Shown: positions 19,101-24,785 of the stretch, one piece after another | Position numbering within the stretch: the stretch's first letter is position 1 | Layout of the letters: each line of letters starts with the position of its first letter | Made by a program: the position numbers and the translations under genes | Notes under the pieces: model-generated | What the model was told of the DNA's origin: nothing | What the model saw: the letters and a program-made list of their open reading frames with translations, nothing else | Database searches by the model: none | Source of the DNA: an uncultured Prevotella sp. | Lineage (GTDB): Bacteria; Bacteroidota; Bacteroidia; Bacteroidales; Bacteroidaceae | Length of the DNA stretch: 60,462 nucleotides | Assembly (NCBI GenBank): GCA_902497035.1 | Contig: CABVDL010000004.1 | Coordinates: 1-60,462 of the forward strand | Direction: 5' to 3'

Positions 19101-20015
19101 GGGACGTGGGCAAGGACGGCCGCAACTCTCACCATGCCGGAGGACACCGCGCACCCGTACATCGAGGTGGCACTGGTCGCCTACAAGTGCGGCACGGTGT
19201 ATTTCCGGCAGCCGCAGCTGGAATATGGCAGCGAGGCCACCGACTGGACACGCAGCCCCGAGGACGTGGAGGGCGGCCTGCTGGCCACGGGGGTAGACAT
19301 AGAGTCCGGGCAGATTACGCTTACGGCTGATAATGTGGCGGTGAGGAACAACAGCGGTGCGAAAATAGCCCTATTCGGCACGACACAGGACGGCACGCCA
19401 TTCCTCAACACAGACCTTATCGACGCGAGGGTCATTACCGTGGACAGGCTGATGGCCTTTAACGGCGACACCATGCTGACGAGCATCAACTACGGCGGGC
19501 ATGGCGAGTTTGTCCAGTATTATGCTGACGGGAACAAGAAGATGGAGATTTCAGACGGCAATATCATCTATTACAACGATGACACGAAGAACTCGGTGAA
19601 GTGGATTATCGGCGAGAATGGAACATCAGAGACGATTGACAACTGGAGTACGATTACCCTTTGCAGAACAGACGAGACGGGCTCGAACGTGCAGACCGTA
19701 GGCAATCTGAGCGGTGAGGAATTCAGCGTGTTTAACGCCGCTGAAAACTCGGCGAACGCGAATTATAGCGGGATGACCGTCAAAGGCAAGCAGTCTGGCA
19801 TTTCTCCGACTGCGACGTGGCTTCAGAAGATACCTGACGGGTGGTACACGAACACCGGGTTTGCTCTTAGGATTAGAAACGCGGATGGAACAACGTCAGC
19901 GGTGAGGAGACTGTACGAATACAGCGAAGGTAAAATCAAGGGGCACCCCAAGCTGATAACCTTCGACACAGCCAATATACTTCTTCATGGTGGCGACTAC
20001 TCCGTTCCGACGTAG
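16149..20015 (+). CDS. Large tail fibre with collagen-like linkers and carbohydrate-binding-like domains
   Basis: 1288 residues. N-terminal ATGRATF motif as in the upstream gene; residues about 15-110 repeat the domain at the end of the 12870 protein. Then come modules with repeated GHSPTVTIGKNGNWYIDN and GHTPTVTIGDDGYWYIDN units, a GEPGAPGAD collagen-like linker, and two jelly-roll-like domains: one ending WKLRNLKVEFGDTATPW, one running from GLRNLLMDSEFRCPVE to QLEYGSEATDW. These look like CBM_4_9-type folds. The protein is probably the main receptor-binding fibre that recognises capsule or other glycans. Confidence 0.7.
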   Translation: MAIEATGRATFTAVEDYDIVFVLNGIRCDVLNFDSVRAAENAVLEADFFNGGEPCVVDKAVLCCYDGEGSLLGSPIEVHDASSAVADGGSLYLSKDCKTITCDIYAGDKKLCGKGMPVIRNGSSVGVKAVSYKVINNVAANASLNWDGAQSQTTYPTQKPEKGKYCYVMTIVLYTDGTSTNTVSTSYTPNDGVNGTSVKVASTTVEYVGSDSGTTPPSSGWQTAVPQLAQGKYLWTRTTVKYSDNNSTTSYSVGRIGMDGSKGGTTHILYASSANPQSEDDVRTTIDAQHQYYGTYQDTDLNDDADKYTKVTSWVLIKGDAGKSPQPNLCRYNSLVLKTAKSLSYDLSSNTYTIVNNTPNKEYGSQVNLSPIIIPYGQRYTASADVYSPVAAAIIIDYNNSPVSGSAWGGNDNDDGGGRSSNRIEIPANTWTTITWSAINSSSANTNKVDINIWDSIGSSAPADTVWKLRNLKVEFGDTATPWVPNREDINGTQYRTVEKYAYGTSNTVAPTSGWSDSVSGGTAGQYLWNQETAQHKAATDTVWVNDGVPTTHCIGYIAKNGVDGENGANFTGVTEHYKATNDGEKAPAVDGSWKDTPTDAKWSANNPYLWNYETITRDKGGSINTNVHLGSVWGKQGIKGNDGHSPTVTIGKNGNWYIDNKDSGQKAQGNDGHTPTVTIGDDGYWYIDNVKTSQKAQGEPGAPGADAVSYRLVRMADTAATVRVSGGQYKLAYVLHYKAMRIVGGSESAIVISTIAATIEGVTNSVTPNATEGTMSGIGSKSYTATDRPVASIPVTVTLNGGTVLYDSVPVTMEAGVAIDIDNKVGSLTATVAGHTGKIITLELRSDRISAKVGALGLRNLLMDSEFRCPVERAITRNGKRYREAWNNGTSVSVTDTANGINAEGINAVKAYSPTADGDWAVTRWYVPARPGQAYTASVWRMVPDTGTLASNSRIILELHACKDDLTRDNSYQAGSAFDSPSPGTWARTAATLTMPEDTAHPYIEVALVAYKCGTVYFRQPQLEYGSEATDWTRSPEDVEGGLLATGVDIESGQITLTADNVAVRNNSGAKIALFGTTQDGTPFLNTDLIDARVITVDRLMAFNGDTMLTSINYGGHGEFVQYYADGNKKMEISDGNIIYYNDDTKNSVKWIIGENGTSETIDNWSTITLCRTDETGSNVQTVGNLSGEEFSVFNAAENSANANYSGMTVKGKQSGISPTATWLQKIPDGWYTNTGFALRIRNADGTTSAVRRLYEYSEGKIKGHPKLITFDTANILLHGGDYSVPT

Positions 20016-20154
20016 GGAAAAACTGTAGAAACCAGGATCGGATGTAGAGAACGCACAGCCGCGGTGTACGGGACGGGGAACTGATTATGTCCGCGCCTTG
20101 AATGGAACGGAACGGAAAGGGAAACAAATGTATAACTTTTAAGAATATAGCATT
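20016..20154 (+). other. 139-bp gap with ACGG-rich purine words
   Basis: Contains GTACGGGACGGGGAAC and GGAACGGAACGGAAAGGG, related to words in other gaps of this phage. No promoter of the TAnnTTTG type and no gene seen. Confidence 0.5.
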
Positions 20155-20553
20155 ATGGGAACATTTCACATTCTGAGCAAGAGTTCAAACAACAGTTACA
20201 GCTACACAGACGCCGAGGACATCAAGCTGACGGCCAACGGCAATTTCGAGATGGACGAGCAGGAGAAGCGGGTGCTGAGTGCCAACGGCAACATCTTCTA
20301 CGACGGCATGAGCATCGCCAACTTCTCGACGAGCATGTACAACGGCGTGCTGCAATACCAGCTCTACGGCACTACGGCTGAGAACACCGAAAAGGCTTTT
20401 AAGGCGCTCAGTGGCGTGCAGGAGCAGTTGAAGGCGCAGGTGGCAGACAAGGAAGACACCGAGACGGATCCGACAGCCGAGGGAAATGATGCTGGCACTG
20501 AGGCATCTGCTGCAACGGCCGAGGATGCTGAGAGCGAAACGGACAAGAAGTGA
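20155..20553 (+). CDS. Hypothetical virion-associated protein
   Basis: 132 residues. The first 90 residues are polar and beta/alpha mixed (FHILSKSSNNSYSYTDAEDIKLTANGNFEM); the C-terminal 40 are an acidic, Thr/Glu/Ala-rich low-complexity tail. Located between the main fibre and the small paralogue cluster. No family recognised; it may be a fibre chaperone or decoration protein. Confidence 0.55.
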   Translation: MGTFHILSKSSNNSYSYTDAEDIKLTANGNFEMDEQEKRVLSANGNIFYDGMSIANFSTSMYNGVLQYQLYGTTAENTEKAFKALSGVQEQLKAQVADKEDTETDPTAEGNDAGTEASAATAEDAESETDKK

Positions 20554-20561
20554 TAACCTAA

Positions 20562-20595
20562 GCCACGGGAGCGGGGACGGACTTGTTTCCGTGGC
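20562..20595 (+). promoter_or_regulatory. Leader hairpin before first small paralogue
   Basis: GCCACGG at 20562-20568 pairs perfectly with CCGTGGC at 20589-20595. Unlike the next two leaders, this hairpin stands just upstream of the AAGGAAG ribosome site and leaves it free. Confidence 0.5.
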
Positions 20596-20611
20596 GTAAA
20601 AAAGGAAGAAC

Positions 20612-21058
20612 ATGAAAGGAATAAAGACAGAGGTGAAGACTGACTGGAAGAACCTTATGCACGGGCAGACTAAAAATCTTAGCTCAGAGATGCCGATGGG
20701 AACTACATACGCAAGCTGGGCCGAACTGCCAACGGAAGGCAAATTATGCCTTTCGTATCATGCAAAGTGGAGCGGATGTCCGTTTTATCCCAGAATTTCA
20801 ACTGCGACTCACTGGTCGATAGCAGGAAAGGATATTAAAGATACACAGGGTGAGGAAGACTTCGTATGGATAGCAAACACGTTCTATTGGAAGACGTCAG
20901 AGATTCAAAAACAGATTCCATTTTTTGTATATACAAATACTCCTCAGTCTGCTGCTATTAATGCTACTATTTCTAATATCATGCTCAACACTGGCGACAA
21001 GCCTCTGCCCTATATCGACAGCGACGAGTTGAAAGCAACGGGTGGGGGCAATAAATAA
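20612..21058 (+). CDS. Small tail-accessory paralogue 1
   Basis: 148 residues beginning MKGIKTEVKTDW. Beta-rich, with aromatic residues spaced as in jelly-roll carbohydrate-binding modules (HAKWSGCPFYPR, FVWIANTFYWKT) and ending ATGGGNK. The next two genes start MKGIS and MKGVK and have similar size, so the three look like tandem paralogues. The end of the fibre at 16149-20015 has comparable modules. Role in adsorption is inferred. Confidence 0.6.
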   Translation: MKGIKTEVKTDWKNLMHGQTKNLSSEMPMGTTYASWAELPTEGKLCLSYHAKWSGCPFYPRISTATHWSIAGKDIKDTQGEEDFVWIANTFYWKTSEIQKQIPFFVYTNTPQSAAINATISNIMLNTGDKPLPYIDSDELKATGGGNK

Positions 21059-21068
21059 GGCTCGCATT

Positions 21069-21103
21069 GTCGCCCTCGTTCTTAGCGAAGAAAGGAGGGC
21101 GGC
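21069..21103 (+). promoter_or_regulatory. Hairpin burying the ribosome site of paralogue 2
   Basis: CGCCCTC at 21071-21077 pairs with GAGGGCG at 21095-21101; G69/T70 add two more pairs with G102/C103 (numbers +21000). The right arm contains the Shine-Dalgarno AGGAGG and ends two bases before the ATG at 21104. Confidence 0.6.
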
Positions 21104-21640
21104 ATGAAAGGTATCAGCGCAAAGATAGTCACAGACGAGGAGACGGTGCGGATGCACACGAACTTCGCGGAGTTCAAGAATACGGATGTCGTTATGGCTG
21201 CTTCTGACATAGCAACATGGAGCAAGGAGAACGGCGTGTTGAAAGTACATACCAACACGATTCATGGTTGGGGCATAGAAGTCTACTGTGCCATTCCTCA
21301 TAGCAAGAGTCTGCTGAAAGCGGGTCAGAAGTATGGTGTTAGCTTAAGGCTAAACAACCATAAAGTACGTGTTATAAACATACAGACTGCTAACTCTGTT
21401 CATAGAGGCACAGAAGTCGTTGCGTCTCACTGGGATGGCGACAAACTATCAGCCGTGAATATGCTTAAAGAGGCAGACGTGGTGGACGGGTTGAACATAA
21501 CCGTGTTCCTTTTGGAAAGTAACGCAGACTACGAGTTCCGTGACTTCCGTATCTGGGAGATAGACGACTTAGGGGGGGCAATAGTTAGCATACTCCTCGT
21601 CATGCTCGCCACCACATCAAGAAAGGAGGTGGCAGCATGA
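21104..21640 (+). CDS. Small tail-accessory paralogue 2, 3' end frameshifted at a G tract
   Basis: 178 residues beginning MKGISAKIVTD. Jelly-roll-like body to about residue 157 (YEFRDFRIWEIDDL), comparable in position to RNIKLEKS of paralogue 3. At 21572-21578 there are seven Gs. With seven, the frame runs into a hydrophobic tail (AIVSILLVMLA) that overlaps the next leader; with eight it would end LGGGNS, closely matching GGGNK at the end of paralogue 1. The tail therefore looks like a product of a one-base loss. It overlaps the next gene by 4 bases only because of this extension. Confidence 0.6.
   Translation: MKGISAKIVTDEETVRMHTNFAEFKNTDVVMAASDIATWSKENGVLKVHTNTIHGWGIEVYCAIPHSKSLLKAGQKYGVSLRLNNHKVRVINIQTANSVHRGTEVVASHWDGDKLSAVNMLKEADVVDGLNITVFLLESNADYEFRDFRIWEIDDLGGAIVSILLVMLATTSRKEVAA
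21608..21633 (+). promoter_or_regulatory. Hairpin burying the ribosome site of paralogue 3
   Basis: GCCACC at 21608-21613 pairs with GGTGGC at 21628-21633; the loop and right arm contain AAGGAGG, three bases before the ATG at 21637. Same architecture as the leader at 21069-21103 but with different, compensating bases. Confidence 0.6.
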
Positions 21641-22122
21641 AAGGAGTGAAAATGACGCTTGATACCAAGGTGCAGCCTAACTCTTTCTATATAAACTGGC
21701 AACGGACGAAAACAGGCTGGCGAAATATAGATGGATATGACAAGTCTGTAGATGCCATAGTGTTAAACGTGGGTGAAAGGACTTCTATGGATATAAGTGT
21801 AGTGATACCAAACCCTGTAGCGGGTGATGTGTACACCGTGAGCTTTGATGCTTGGGGAAGCACGGAGAACAACCAAATAACAACACACCTCATCCCATTG
21901 GAACAAAAAGACATTATCGCATGTGCGTCAGGGGGCAAAAAACTTTCAGATAACGGGCATGTCGATTGGTTCAACCTTTCGGAGAAGAGCAAGCGGTATT
22001 TCACGACATACAGGCTGGTAGAGAAAGCTAATAGTGTTTGTATAAGAGCTCGTACCGGCACTACCTATATCAGGAACATCAAGCTGGAGAAAAGCCCTTA
22101 CCCTACGGACTACGAGGACTGA
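21637..22122 (+). CDS. Small tail-accessory paralogue 3
   Basis: 161 residues beginning MKGVKMTLDTK. Beta-rich, ending with TYIRNIKLEKSPYPTDYED, which resembles the C-terminal strand-plus-tail of the jelly-roll module in the large fibre (LRNLKVEFGDTATPW). This supports a common carbohydrate-binding-like fold. Probably a tail or receptor-binding accessory protein. Confidence 0.6.
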   Translation: MKGVKMTLDTKVQPNSFYINWQRTKTGWRNIDGYDKSVDAIVLNVGERTSMDISVVIPNPVAGDVYTVSFDAWGSTENNQITTHLIPLEQKDIIACASGGKKLSDNGHVDWFNLSEKSKRYFTTYRLVEKANSVCIRARTGTTYIRNIKLEKSPYPTDYED

Positions 22123-22197
22123 CATGCCACTGTCCAACAGCAGCCTACGGAACGGGGACAGAATTTATAATAACAATAAAAATATAGTAAAGAACAA

Positions 22198-22674
22198 ATG
22201 GGAGAAATTTTTTATGGAACGAAAGTCTTGCTGCTATTCGGCGTAATAGCATGTGTACTGGTTGTCGTGGCAATGGTGGCAGACTTGGTTGCCGGGGTGT
22301 ATAAAAGTAAGATGATGGGGGAGTTCGCGCAGTCGGAACTATTGAAACGGACGGGGTATAAGTTCTGTCTGTATGAGGGCAGTATGCTCATAGCTTTGTG
22401 TGTTGACGTGCTGATACACTTCACCCATATCTACGAGTATATCGGATTTCCGCATGTGATGTTTTCGTTGCCGTTGCTTACATTTTTGATGGCTATCTTC
22501 TGGTGTGCGGTGGAATATCTGTCAATCCGGGAGAAGGCATCGGAAAAGGTACATTCGCATATCGCCAAGGTGGAGAGGCTTGCAAGCACTATGTTTACCA
22601 AGGAAGAGCTGGTAAACATACTGTCACAGGCTCTGGCCAAGGCGAAGTCAGAGTCAGAAAACGATGAAAAATAG
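22198..22674 (+). CDS. Phage holin (Bacteroidetes type)
   Basis: 158 residues. Hydrophobic segments at about 10-30, 56-72 and 82-105, with DLVAGVYKSKMMGE between the first and second, a pattern typical of the phage_holin_4-like family in Bacteroidetes. The C-terminal third is a charged helix in the cytoplasm. It is followed 12 bases later by the endolysin candidate and then the spanin, giving a complete lysis cassette. It forms inner-membrane holes that trigger lysis. Confidence 0.78.
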   Translation: MGEIFYGTKVLLLFGVIACVLVVVAMVADLVAGVYKSKMMGEFAQSELLKRTGYKFCLYEGSMLIALCVDVLIHFTHIYEYIGFPHVMFSLPLLTFLMAIFWCAVEYLSIREKASEKVHSHIAKVERLASTMFTKEELVNILSQALAKAKSESENDEK

Positions 22675-22686
22675 GAGGATAACGTA

Positions 22687-23136
22687 ATGGAATTAACAGT
22701 AGAAAGAAAGTGGAAGAAGGATGGATATACCATCGGTACACTGAGTATTGACGGCAAGCGGCTCGGCGACGGCAAGCACTATTGCTGCACGCTGGAGGAC
22801 ACGGACAGAGGGCTGGAACAGAATATGTCGCTGGAGAAGATACTATTCCTGAAGAAGCCGCACGTAACGGCTATCCCCACGGGCAGATACGAGGTAACCG
22901 TAACCTACTCCCCGCGTTTCAAGCGCAATCTTCCGTTATTGAACAATGTTCCCGGCTACTCAGGGGTGAGAATACATCCGGGCAACACCGCGGCCGATAC
23001 AGACGGGTGCATCTTGGTCGGTGAGAATACGACAAAAGGCAGGGTGAACAACTCCCGCTACTGGTTTGGTATTGTCATGCGGCAGATTGTCTCGGCAGTG
23101 AATAAAGGTGAGAAGGTGTTTATCACTATCAAATAA
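22687..23136 (+). CDS. DUF5675 protein, endolysin candidate
   Basis: 149 residues. Conserved features of DUF5675: TLEDTDRG, TAIPTGRYEV, and RIHPGNTAADTDGCI. The H97 and D-G-C108 arrangement resembles the His...Cys of YkuD L,D-transpeptidases, which suggests peptidoglycan peptide bond chemistry. The family is regularly found in Bacteroidetes phage lysis modules where no lysozyme is present, as here. No signal peptide, so export would depend on the holin. Confidence 0.72.
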   Translation: MELTVERKWKKDGYTIGTLSIDGKRLGDGKHYCCTLEDTDRGLEQNMSLEKILFLKKPHVTAIPTGRYEVTVTYSPRFKRNLPLLNNVPGYSGVRIHPGNTAADTDGCILVGENTTKGRVNNSRYWFGIVMRQIVSAVNKGEKVFITIK

Positions 23137-23161
23137 AGATTAAAGACAGGGAGGAGAAGAA

Positions 23162-23704
23162 ATGGAACAGAAGAAAAAGCAAGTTAGGAATTGCATTTAC
23201 CGTCTTGTGCAAATTTGGTGGCCGTGGCTGCTCGACATCTGTGTTGTCGTGTTCTTTGTCGCCTTTCTTTTCGCACTGATAGGCTGCGCATCCGGCAGAA
23301 GCGTCATCAAGGAGCGAGTGGTATACGATACCGCATGGACGCAGAAAACGCAAGACATGGCAAAAAACGACTCTGTAGTGTACCGTGAGCGTATTGTCGT
23401 GCAGCCGCATATCATTCGTGTTGGCGATACTACGATTGTATATTCCGACACGACTATTGTCCGTATGTCTGAGACGAACAGGTATTACACGAACAACATA
23501 ATATCGGACAGGGGGAAGATTATCCGAGATACTGTCTACAGTCTGCCTAAGACGGATAATGGGACAAAGGTCGTAACAAAGAAAAAAAGCAGCTGGAAGT
23601 TGTTTTTTGTAGGAGTATTGGCAGGAATAATTGTAGCAATATTGTGCAAGTACCAAAAGAAGATTTTTTTGTTTGTTTCAAGATGCGTCAGGCGTGGCGT
23701 ATAG
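23162..23704 (+). CDS. Candidate unimolecular spanin (lipoprotein plus C-terminal membrane helix)
   Basis: 180 residues. Basic N-terminus, hydrophobic segment at about 18-41 and a lipobox ALIG-C42 followed by ASG, so signal peptidase II processing is likely. A periplasmic, Val/Asp/Arg-rich domain (about 45-143) is followed by a second membrane helix at about 146-164 (LFFVGVLAGIIVAILC) and a basic tail. An outer-membrane lipid anchor and an inner-membrane helix on one chain is the topology of a u-spanin, which fuses the two membranes at the end of lysis. Position directly after holin and endolysin supports this. Confidence 0.65.
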   Translation: MEQKKKQVRNCIYRLVQIWWPWLLDICVVVFFVAFLFALIGCASGRSVIKERVVYDTAWTQKTQDMAKNDSVVYRERIVVQPHIIRVGDTTIVYSDTTIVRMSETNRYYTNNIISDRGKIIRDTVYSLPKTDNGTKVVTKKKSSWKLFFVGVLAGIIVAILCKYQKKIFLFVSRCVRRGV

Positions 23705-23766
23705 CATTTAGGTTTTTAGTTAGTTTTAGTTAGTTTTTTCCACAAGGTGATTGTTTTAGGTTTTGG

Positions 23767-23800
23767 GGGTTCTTCGTCGTGATGGCGGGGAACCCTTTTT
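23767..23800 (+). terminator. Terminator of the lysis operon
   Basis: GGGTTC (23767-23772) pairs with GAACCC (23790-23795), followed by five Ts. Upstream is T-rich sequence with repeated TTAGTTAG words. Confidence 0.65.
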
Positions 23801-23838
23801 GTGGGGTTTGTGGTGTCAAACGTAAAATAACATTAAAA

Positions 23839-23893
23839 GCAAGCAAATAATCACATAAATGCTTGCATATATGAAACATAATGCTTAATTTTG
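23839..23893 (+). promoter_or_regulatory. Promoter with palindromic operator for the RHH module
   Basis: TTG at 23863-23865, 20 bases, TAATTTTG at 23886-23893 (TAnnTTTG). GCAAGCA at 23839-23845 and TGCTTGC at 23860-23866 form an inverted repeat whose right arm covers the -33 element. This is a natural autoregulation site for the ribbon-helix-helix protein two genes downstream. Confidence 0.65.
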
Positions 23894-23928
23894 TGGTGTA
23901 ATAAAGAACAACTTAAAACAATAAGATT

Positions 23929-24168
23929 ATGAAGACTGTAACTTTTGCAAGCCATTACAACAACGAAGAGATGAACATCCGCCTTACAGACGAAAAGTAT
24001 GACGAGTTGATGAACAATAGCAGGTATGAGCCGATGGAACTCTACCGCTTAGACGCGGATAGAGTAGCCTACGGGCAGGAGCCAAGAATACTGAGCAAGG
24101 CTCAGGTGAAGAGGTTGGAGAATGCTCTTACAGGGACTGAATACTGGGACAAAATCGTAGAAGAATGA
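23929..24168 (+). CDS. Hypothetical protein of the RHH module
   Basis: 79 residues, soluble, beginning MKTVTFASHYNNEEM, mixed alpha/beta with an acidic surface. It overlaps the following RHH gene by ATGA and has its own promoter, so the pair behaves as an independent unit inside the late region. Size and coupling would suit a toxin-antitoxin or a moron pair, but no toxin signature is visible. Confidence 0.6.
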   Translation: MKTVTFASHYNNEEMNIRLTDEKYDELMNNSRYEPMELYRLDADRVAYGQEPRILSKAQVKRLENALTGTEYWDKIVEE

Positions 24169-24341
24169 ACGCAGGAAGTAAATTCGCAACGGGTCGGCCT
24201 GCAACGGGCCGCACCCATGCGATAAGCGTTAGGATTTCCTCAGAAGCTTACGAGCTTCTGAGGGGAAAGAAGAATAAGTCTGAGTATATAGACTGGTTGA
24301 TAAAGGCCGGTGAGGCAATTCCAAAATTTGGAAGGTGTTAA
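24165..24341 (+). CDS. Ribbon-helix-helix (CopG/Arc-like) DNA-binding protein
   Basis: 58 residues. After a basic arm (GRPATGRTH) the strand AISVRIS is followed by helix SSEAYELLRGK, then NKSEYIDWLIKAGEA, the classic ribbon-helix-helix order. Such small proteins are repressors or antitoxins that bind palindromes; the GCAAGCA/TGCTTGC site in front of this operon is a likely target. Starts within the stop of the upstream gene (ATGA) and is followed by a strong terminator. Confidence 0.75.
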   Translation: MNAGSKFATGRPATGRTHAISVRISSEAYELLRGKKNKSEYIDWLIKAGEAIPKFGRC

Positions 24342-24347
24342 CGAAAT

Positions 24348-24383
24348 AAGGCGGGGCCGGATAATAGCCAGCTCCGCCTTTTT
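24348..24383 (+). terminator. Terminator of the RHH module
   Basis: AAGGCGGGGC (24348-24357) pairs with GCTCCGCCTT (24371-24380), ten pairs with one G-T wobble, then T5. A separate 8-base-arm palindrome ATAGCGGA-TAT-TCCGCTAT follows at 24405-24423. Confidence 0.85.
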
Positions 24384-24450
24384 GTTTAAGAAACAGATTT
24401 TACGATAGCGGATATTCCGCTATGGGGGACTTTACAATACCGCAAATTAA

Positions 24451-24525
24451 GCATTTTTTTATGGGGTGGATGGGGCTTGTGGGGTGGATGGGTAAGCCTG
24501 CGGGGGCGTTTTAGGCGTGAAGTGA
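24451..24525 (+). repeat. 75-bp direct repeat, copy 1
   Basis: Runs from GCATTTTTTT to GGCGTGAAGTGA and matches 24710-24784 with only a few differences. Contains two GGGGTGGATGG units and GGTAAGCC at 24491-24498. Confidence 0.85.
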
Positions 24526-24553
24526 ATTGGTTTTTCACAATAATATTGAATTG

Positions 24554-24585
24554 TTGGATAATTGTTTTTTAGGTTAATAGTTTTG
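24554..24585 (+). promoter_or_regulatory. Candidate promoter of a short structured transcript
   Basis: TTG at 24554-24556, 21 bases, TAGTTTTG at 24578-24585 (TAnnTTTG). It points at three hairpins and two terminators, not directly at a gene. Confidence 0.45.
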
Positions 24586-24591
24586 AGTTTT

Positions 24592-24718
24592 TAAAATGTT
24601 TACCCCGTAGTGATTACGGGACTTCATTTATCGATTATTTTTTTTCTTATTCGCCCCGGAGGGGGCTTTTATGACTTTAGGATTAGGGCATCCGCGCGTG
24701 AGCGTGGGTGCTTTTTTT
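24592..24718 (+). ncRNA. Candidate phage small RNA or attenuated leader
   Basis: Downstream of the promoter at 24554-24585: hairpin CCCGTA-GTGAT-TACGGG (24604-24620), terminator-like GCCCC-GGAG-GGGGC plus TTTT (24653-24670), and strong terminator GCATCCGCGC-GTGA-GCGTGGGTGC plus T7 (24688-24718). No open frame of note. It would make an RNA of about 130 bases, or a leader that attenuates transcription into the gene at 24786. Confidence 0.4.
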
Positions 24719-24784
24719 GTGGGGTGGATGGGGCTTGTGGGGTGGATGGGGTAAGCCTGCGGGGGCGTTTTGGGCGTGAAGTGA
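24710..24784 (+). repeat. 75-bp direct repeat, copy 2
   Basis: Second copy of 24451-24525; it starts in the T-run of the preceding terminator, contains GGTAAGCC at 24750-24757 with GCG at 24774-24776, and ends one base before the ATG at 24786. Confidence 0.85.
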
Positions 24785-24785
24785 T

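Noticed and set aside
12870..22122. Diversity-generating retroelement targeting the fibre genes
   Set aside because: No reverse transcriptase gene, template repeat or adenine-biased variable repeat pair is visible in the window.
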